8,821 bases of DNA from UBA9715 sp003452695. Its GTDB lineage: Bacteria; Actinomycetota; Coriobacteriia; Coriobacteriales; Eggerthellaceae. Below, piece by piece: positions 6,101 through 8,821 of the stretch. A program made the position numbers and the translations under genes. The notes beneath the pieces were generated by a model, which did not search any database, was not told the DNA's origin, and saw only the letters and a program-made list of their open reading frames with translations. Position 1 is the stretch's first letter; every line of letters starts with the position of its first letter. The DNA is taken from the NCBI GenBank assembly GCA_946625225.1, contig CAMOTA010000113.1, positions 1 to 8,821 on the forward strand, in the 5' to 3' direction.

Positions 6101-8179
6101 ATTCGGGTAGACAAGGCGTTTGCGGGCGTGTTGGACGGGCGCGGCCATACGCTTACGGTGGCTTTTTCCGCCGAACCGCTGTGCACGCTGTTGACTGGCA
6201 CGGTGAAGGATCTGACTATAACGGGCACGTGCTCGGCTCCTGCGGCTTTCACATCTTGCATGAGCTTCGGGGCGCGGCTTTTGAACTGCGTGAACCAAGC
6301 TGACGTGACTGGCGCATTGCCCGTTGGCCAGAGCGGGGAACGTGCCTCGGCCGGCATTGCGGTCATGGTGAAAGACGCTTATCGTGTGAGCATGACCGAG
6401 GACACGGCCATGCGAATCGAAGGGTGCGTTAACAAAGGCTCCGTGTCGTCTTCGGGCAATCGGGCGGCCGGCATTCTCGGCTCTGTTGGCTCAGGCATGG
6501 CAGGCTTCAAGACTACTTGGGGCAACATGCTTACGATTTCGGGTTGCTCCAACGAGGGCGTCGTGTCTGTTGCCGATTCGCGTAACGGCTGTGTCGCAGG
6601 TGTTGTGGGCACCAATTCTGTTCAAGATTGCATCGTGCTTGAGAACTGTTCGAATGCAGGTGAAATAGTGGGCGGCGACGCTAACTCTGCCGCGGGCATT
6701 GTCGCGCATTCGGAAACCGCAATCGAGCAGGTTATTTCCCACTGCGTAAACACCGGAAACATTACGGGCGCCGCAAGTTACGCCGGTGGCATCCTGGCAA
6801 GAGGAAACGGATCGGCTTCGCTTATCGAGAACTGCTGCAACGCCGGAACTATAAGCGGCCACAACGCTGGCGGTATCTCCAGCAGTAATTTCAGCGAGAT
6901 AAAGAACTGCTATAACCTGGGCGATGTAAAAGGCTCCCTGACCGCCGGGGGCATTGCAGCTATGCACATGGGTTGGCAAGTTCCCGATACCTGGTCCTAC
7001 ATCGGCGCGCCCGTTGCGAACTGCTACACCACGGGCACCGTTTCCGGCGAAGGCGACGTAGGGGCCGTGTTCGGCAAGCTGTACGAGCGCGGTTGGGAAG
7101 AGGCCGGCTACTACTCCGGCACCGACTATGCAAACGTGTCCGCCTTCTGGCGCGAGGGAGCGGCAGAAGCCGCCATCGGCGCGATAGGCAACGCATGCGA
7201 GCGGTTCGACACGTGCGAGATGCGCACGGCAGAGCAGATGCATGCCGACGCCTTTGCCGCCGAGCTGGGCGATTCTTTCCAGACAAGCTGCCCCTATCCG
7301 GTGTTCGCCTGGCAGGAAGCGGTCGACCACAGCTGGGATGAAGGCGTGGTCGCAATCGAACCAACCCTGGTTTCCGAAGGCCAGCGCGTGTTCACCTGCA
7401 CCGTGTGCGGCCAGACCAGGGCCGAGGTCGTTCCCGTGGCCGACACGTCGGCCATCGAAGAGGCCATTGCGGCTGCCAAGGGCATCGATGCATCGCAGCT
7501 CGGCGAAGAACAGCAGCAAGCGCTTGCGGCGGCGATAGCCGTAGCCGAGGCGGCTGCTGCCAACAATGCGACGACCGGATCGCAGCTTGCAAGCGCCTTG
7601 TCGTCGCTGGAGCTGCAGGCCGCCAAGGCCGAGGCCGCCATCGCCAAGGCCGAAGCCGCCGCTGCTCAAGCGGCCCAAGCTGCTGCCGAGAAGGAGCTGG
7701 AAGACGCCGCGCGCGCCGCATGCGAGGCCGCGGGCACGAGCTACGACGAGGGCAAGACCCCGGCCGAGAACGCCGCTGCGGCCCAGTCCGCGCTGGCCAA
7801 GGCGGCCGCAGATGCTACCGCAGCCCAGAAGGCGGCCGAAACCCGCGCCGACGCTGCTGAAAAAGCGGCGGCATCCGGCCTGAAGGCCAACACGATTTCC
7901 GTGAAGGCCAAGACCGTGAAAGCCAAGGCCAAGAAGAAGACTGTCGCGAAGAAGGCCAAGGCCTTCGTCGTGAAAAACGCCAAGGGCAAGGTCCGCTTCT
8001 ACAAGGTGAAGGGCCACGCCAAGATTCTGGTGAAGCAGAACGGCAAGGTGGTGGTGAAGAAGGGCCTGAAGGCCGGCAAGACCTACAAGGTGAAAGTCCT
8101 CGTGGTTGCCGCGGGCGACAAGTCGCATGCGCCTGCCACCAAGATCGTTACGTGCAAGGTGAAGGTTTCCAAGAAGTAG
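3179..8179 (+). CDS. Very large secreted mosaic surface protein, putative adhesin (1666 aa)
   Basis: ATG 3179 is chosen because it opens a clear Sec signal peptide: KR at 7-8, hydrophobic core ~16-35, likely cleavage after ATA at 40-42. Upstream in-frame sequence lies inside the regulator and is basic low-complexity. Modules in order: a short BspA/DUF285-like leucine-rich segment (~123-215); two ~80-residue tandem repeats (~237-316 and ~321-404) sharing DAGVS, GW and PTANVAVTF; beta-rich sequence; a domain of ~620-830 with YFDLSLYGLE, LYLSNFWGHD and YYVNHAFPL, a layout I associate with Coriobacteriia surface proteins and DUF4430-like domains; a GLUG-like beta-helix (~911-1380) with recurring xCxNxG turns; a SWDEG...CTVCG module (~1383-1420); an Ala-rich helical stalk (~1421-1569); and a Lys/Val-rich C-terminal module (~1570-1666). 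There is no LPXTG motif or C-terminal membrane helix, so attachment may be ionic or through an unknown route. Adhesion is inferred; no enzyme motif is seen. Confidence 0.88.
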   Translation: MSNANRKRTAVGPVRFAAWALMAFAAVAFALGLMLPSTQATAADDQEGLAAAPLVAQSDHGAVKYGPWEIGSPNAADVTAAIYEDGTMVVDGTGDVVKVSGTANWRRNLGWTPSSGSDATEQMLAIKRVEFGDGVAPTSLNRWFWKCANLEYVNRIPSSVTDLRYAFNGCPLFVNLPGGFAIPQGANTGSMFTVTDPYSATNPLVTVCDSADYEALSQACNWGSFNRMLVFSHDPFDVSCTVGANASASDAALLTQTGVTTAMKNVVVAPASGYKIAAPTITPADAGVSAEGDAFTGWTVSGIPTANVAVTFADAEPLATNSVKTALAQNMSTADAALLDQVVPEYPGQMTRFTVAPAEGYKVPRPAVQPEDAGVSLSGDPYRGWTISGTPTANVAVTFVDAIAVESTTLYSEEGASTFNAGILDPTVVLKGAKVQAVYEGPCENQYGVGKSLYVALDPSTPPDETLALQASASTTKYGCQINLNGQGSLQLRDGAADREVQIALFNQRTWSSEGKSIYITVHLGLAGDPAFTPVVESSDASVGTADAQFVSNAGSSSVWKLTANVTNDWCTFDAFVDQNGKTYAADENGSVLVKVDQDGMRITARFKSAVDPLYNETDAESVTVAFTLSNDGVPLAGMDATPLARVEESIPYFDLSLYGLERYYRYHTAYGWGGYSDSQVVKRPTALHAYIWLAERYYLGLPAEDCGKGTSGIMSFKDDTLVSYFDATAAYRSGRLPAIVATQDPTSLYLSNFWGHDQNLMYYVNHAFPLMSKGVGATCDYVLLEDGDCIDMGLFSWWDFRLNGGFCQFDQDRYDINRGDKLDVRTLQASTLATADGSPAAPDAISTLKVALYDSNWNKVADLEGEGTYSYTFAQPGTYWLLATDPSAKDPNAACFAPAVAKVEVAGAPDRDENGTWLLGSADDMAWFQEWVNVKGHYDANAAITADIDMTSVEWTGLGETVGALYGLEALDGIRVDKAFAGVLDGRGHTLTVAFSAEPLCTLLTGTVKDLTITGTCSAPAAFTSCMSFGARLLNCVNQADVTGALPVGQSGERASAGIAVMVKDAYRVSMTEDTAMRIEGCVNKGSVSSSGNRAAGILGSVGSGMAGFKTTWGNMLTISGCSNEGVVSVADSRNGCVAGVVGTNSVQDCIVLENCSNAGEIVGGDANSAAGIVAHSETAIEQVISHCVNTGNITGAASYAGGILARGNGSASLIENCCNAGTISGHNAGGISSSNFSEIKNCYNLGDVKGSLTAGGIAAMHMGWQVPDTWSYIGAPVANCYTTGTVSGEGDVGAVFGKLYERGWEEAGYYSGTDYANVSAFWREGAAEAAIGAIGNACERFDTCEMRTAEQMHADAFAAELGDSFQTSCPYPVFAWQEAVDHSWDEGVVAIEPTLVSEGQRVFTCTVCGQTRAEVVPVADTSAIEEAIAAAKGIDASQLGEEQQQALAAAIAVAEAAAANNATTGSQLASALSSLELQAAKAEAAIAKAEAAAAQAAQAAAEKELEDAARAACEAAGTSYDEGKTPAENAAAAQSALAKAAADATAAQKAAETRADAAEKAAASGLKANTISVKAKTVKAKAKKKTVAKKAKAFVVKNAKGKVRFYKVKGHAKILVKQNGKVVVKKGLKAGKTYKVKVLVVAAGDKSHAPATKIVTCKVKVSKK
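3884..4390 (+). repeat. Two tandem ~80-residue repeats inside the surface protein
   Basis: The stretch ending ..GWTVSGIPTANVAVTFADAEP (first copy, to ~4126) is followed by a second copy ending ..GWTISGTPTANVAVTFVDAIA (~4127-4390). Both contain DAALL near the start, a GYK segment in the middle and DAGVS before the GW. They look like immunoglobulin-like or other beta-sandwich spacer domains; I do not know the family. Confidence 0.65.
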
Positions 8180-8221
8180 CCCCCTGCGCCTTTGGCCCAT
8201 CCGGGATGCCTGGAAACAGCA

Positions 8222-8248
8222 AGGCCCGCCAGCTTAGCCGGCGGGCCT
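8222..8248 (+). terminator. Hairpin downstream of the surface-protein gene
   Basis: AGGCCCGCC (8222-8230) and GGCGGGCCT (8240-8248) form a perfect 9-bp GC-rich stem with a 9-nt loop, 42 nt after the stop codon. Two further GC pairs are possible inside the loop. On the plus strand only AACTT follows, so it is not a classic T-run terminator. Read on the minus strand it is followed by TGCTGTTTCC. Confidence 0.55.
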
Positions 8249-8533
8249 AACTTCAAAGATCCCAAGAGGAAGGTCGAGTTCGTCGGGCAGCTTGATGCGG
8301 CGGTGGTTCCTGTGGAGATGAAGTCCTCGCGGGGATCGAGCCGCCCCTTCGATGAAACCCTTTCGTGCGACGGCGTTAAGCTCGGCTATAAGCTCGTTGA
8401 CGGGAACGTGGGCTGCAGCGGCAAGAAGGTCATGCTGCTCTTCAGGGTGTACTGGTTCCTGAAGGCCCAATCGCGCTGGGGGACAGGCTTCCTTGACGAA
8501 GAAGAGGTGTGGCGTACCCCATCGGTATGGTAG
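8249..8533 (+). pseudogene. Decayed C-terminal remnant of a DUF4143-type ATP-binding protein
   Basis: The plus frame reads VEFVGQLDAAVVPVEMKSS, then LGYKLVDGNVGCSGKKVMLL, to a TAG at 8531-8533. This resembles the C-terminal end of DUF4143-containing AAA ATPases, which usually read ..DFV.......PIEVKS.......Y.LS..N.G......LPLY... The ATPase and most of the DUF4143 domain are missing, and the fragment begins directly at the hairpin after the surface-protein gene. The usual LPLY-like ending is altered to LLFRVYWF. No start codon with a ribosome binding site is seen; ATG 8192 lies before the hairpin. The assignment rests on recalled motifs only. A spurious ORF is the alternative. Confidence 0.45.
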
Positions 8534-8563
8534 AGGGGGCTCAAGGGAGGCCTCCTCTACCAT
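8527..8563 (-). terminator. Strong hairpin just after the stop of the minus-strand gene
   Basis: ATGGTAGAGG (8527-8536) pairs perfectly with CCTCTACCAT (8554-8563). Four more pairs, one of them G-T, extend the stem inward around a 9-nt loop. It lies five bases past the stop of the minus-strand gene, the usual place for a terminator, but no T run follows on either strand. It overlaps the last codons of the DUF4143 remnant on the plus strand. Confidence 0.5.
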
Positions 8564-8568
8564 TATCA

Positions 8569-8821
8569 TCACCTTGCGCGCTCGATCTCCTCGGCGGGTA
8601 CGCCGAAGCGCCTGGCGGCCTCCTCGAGCGAGATGACGCCGTCGCCGACCATGCTCGCCGCGATGGCGAGCGCGTCGGTCTTGGCTTTCGCAAGCCCGTC
8701 TTCGAATCCCTTGGCCTTTCCGTCTTCGAATCCCTTGGCCTTTCCGTCTTCGAATCCCTTGGCTTGCCCGTCCTGGAACCCGTCCTGGAACCCGTCCTGG
8801 AACCCGTCCTGGAACCCGTCC
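8569..8821 (-). CDS. C-terminal end of an Rpn-family-like protein (PD-(D/E)XK nuclease/transposase-like), partial
   Basis: Read on the minus strand from the right edge, 84 codons stay open to TGA (8569-8571); the start lies outside the window. The visible part has four copies of GFQD, three copies of KAKGFEDG (the first with Q for K), and then LAKAKTDALAIAASMVGDGVISLEEAARRFGVPAEEIERAR. A charged GFxDG repeat tail followed by a short helical segment resembling a small helix-turn-helix is a pattern I associate with Rpn-family recombination-promoting nuclease/putative transposase proteins in Coriobacteriia. The nuclease domain is not in the window, so the family call is an inference from the tail. 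Copy number of the repeats may vary among strains without breaking the frame. Confidence 0.6.
   Translation of the reverse strand, partial: DGFQDGFQDGFQDGFQDGQAKGFEDGKAKGFEDGKAKGFEDGLAKAKTDALAIAASMVGDGVISLEEAARRFGVPAEEIERAR
8701..8772. repeat. 24-bp in-frame tandem repeat, three copies
   Basis: Units at 8701-8724, 8725-8748 and 8749-8772 encode KAKGFEDG on the minus strand. The first two are identical and the third differs near its end (TTGCCC for TTTCC-type bases, giving Q instead of K). The unit is a multiple of three, so loss or gain keeps the reading frame. Confidence 0.85.
8773..8821. repeat. 12-bp in-frame tandem repeat, four copies plus partial, running off the edge
   Basis: CTGGAACCCGTC is repeated exactly at 8773-8784, 8785-8796, 8797-8808 and 8809-8820, with one more base before the window ends. 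On the minus strand it encodes GFQD. The perfect identity of the copies suggests recent expansion, and the array probably continues beyond the window. Confidence 0.9.

Noticed and set aside
3350..6298. 982-codon open frame on the minus strand opposite the surface gene
   Set aside because: It is antisense to a well-supported coding frame and Arg/His/Gly-rich. Long antisense ORFs are common shadows in high-GC genes.
6491..8200. 569-codon open frame on the minus strand opposite the beta-helix and stalk
   Set aside because: It is a shadow of the surface-protein gene, Gly/Leu/Arg-rich, with no recognisable domain.
8234..8572. Minus-strand ORF overlapping the stop of the Rpn-like gene
   Set aside because: It starts within a few bases of the Rpn-like stop and covers the hairpin, and its translation shows no domain. 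The plus-strand reading there has motif similarity to DUF4143 proteins, so I prefer that.

Overview
The window looks like an accessory, cell-surface-related locus from a high-GC actinobacterium, most likely class Coriobacteriia (Eggerthellaceae-like). This is an inference from three things: GC-rich codon use; a very large secreted mosaic protein of the type common in that group (a domain with SLYGLE and NFWGHD motifs, GLUG-like repeats, and a lysine-rich C-terminal module instead of LPXTG); and a partial Rpn-family-like protein whose C-terminus carries GFxDG repeats. No species can be named from the sequence alone.

Layout. Positions 1-631 hold no convincing gene. They contain a pyrimidine-rich start, a 27-bp inverted repeat with a third direct copy, a degenerate 31/33-bp tandem array, and a cluster of GTTGTTC/GAACAAC motifs that could be an operator. 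From about 632 to 2915 runs one Rob/AraC-type regulator with a duplicated plan (HTH, GyrI-like domain, HTH, GyrI-like domain). It is split into two reading frames by a run of nine G at 1910-1918. Deleting one G would restore a protein of about 760 residues. After a 219-nt gap, a 15-codon leader ORF with a near-perfect Shine-Dalgarno sequence overlaps (ATGA) the start of a 1666-residue secreted surface protein (3179-8179). A GC-rich hairpin follows. Then come a decayed DUF4143-type remnant on the plus strand (8249-8533), a second strong hairpin, and on the minus strand the 3' end of an Rpn-family-like gene that runs off the right edge.

How the parts may work together. The regulator and the surface protein are co-oriented and adjacent. 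The simplest model is that the regulator controls the surface protein, and perhaps itself, and that slippage in the G tract switches the second half of the regulator on and off. This is inference. The sequence shows directly the frame break in a homopolymer, the duplicated domain plan, the leader ORF and the mosaic surface protein. A sequencing error in the G run is the main competing explanation for the frame break.
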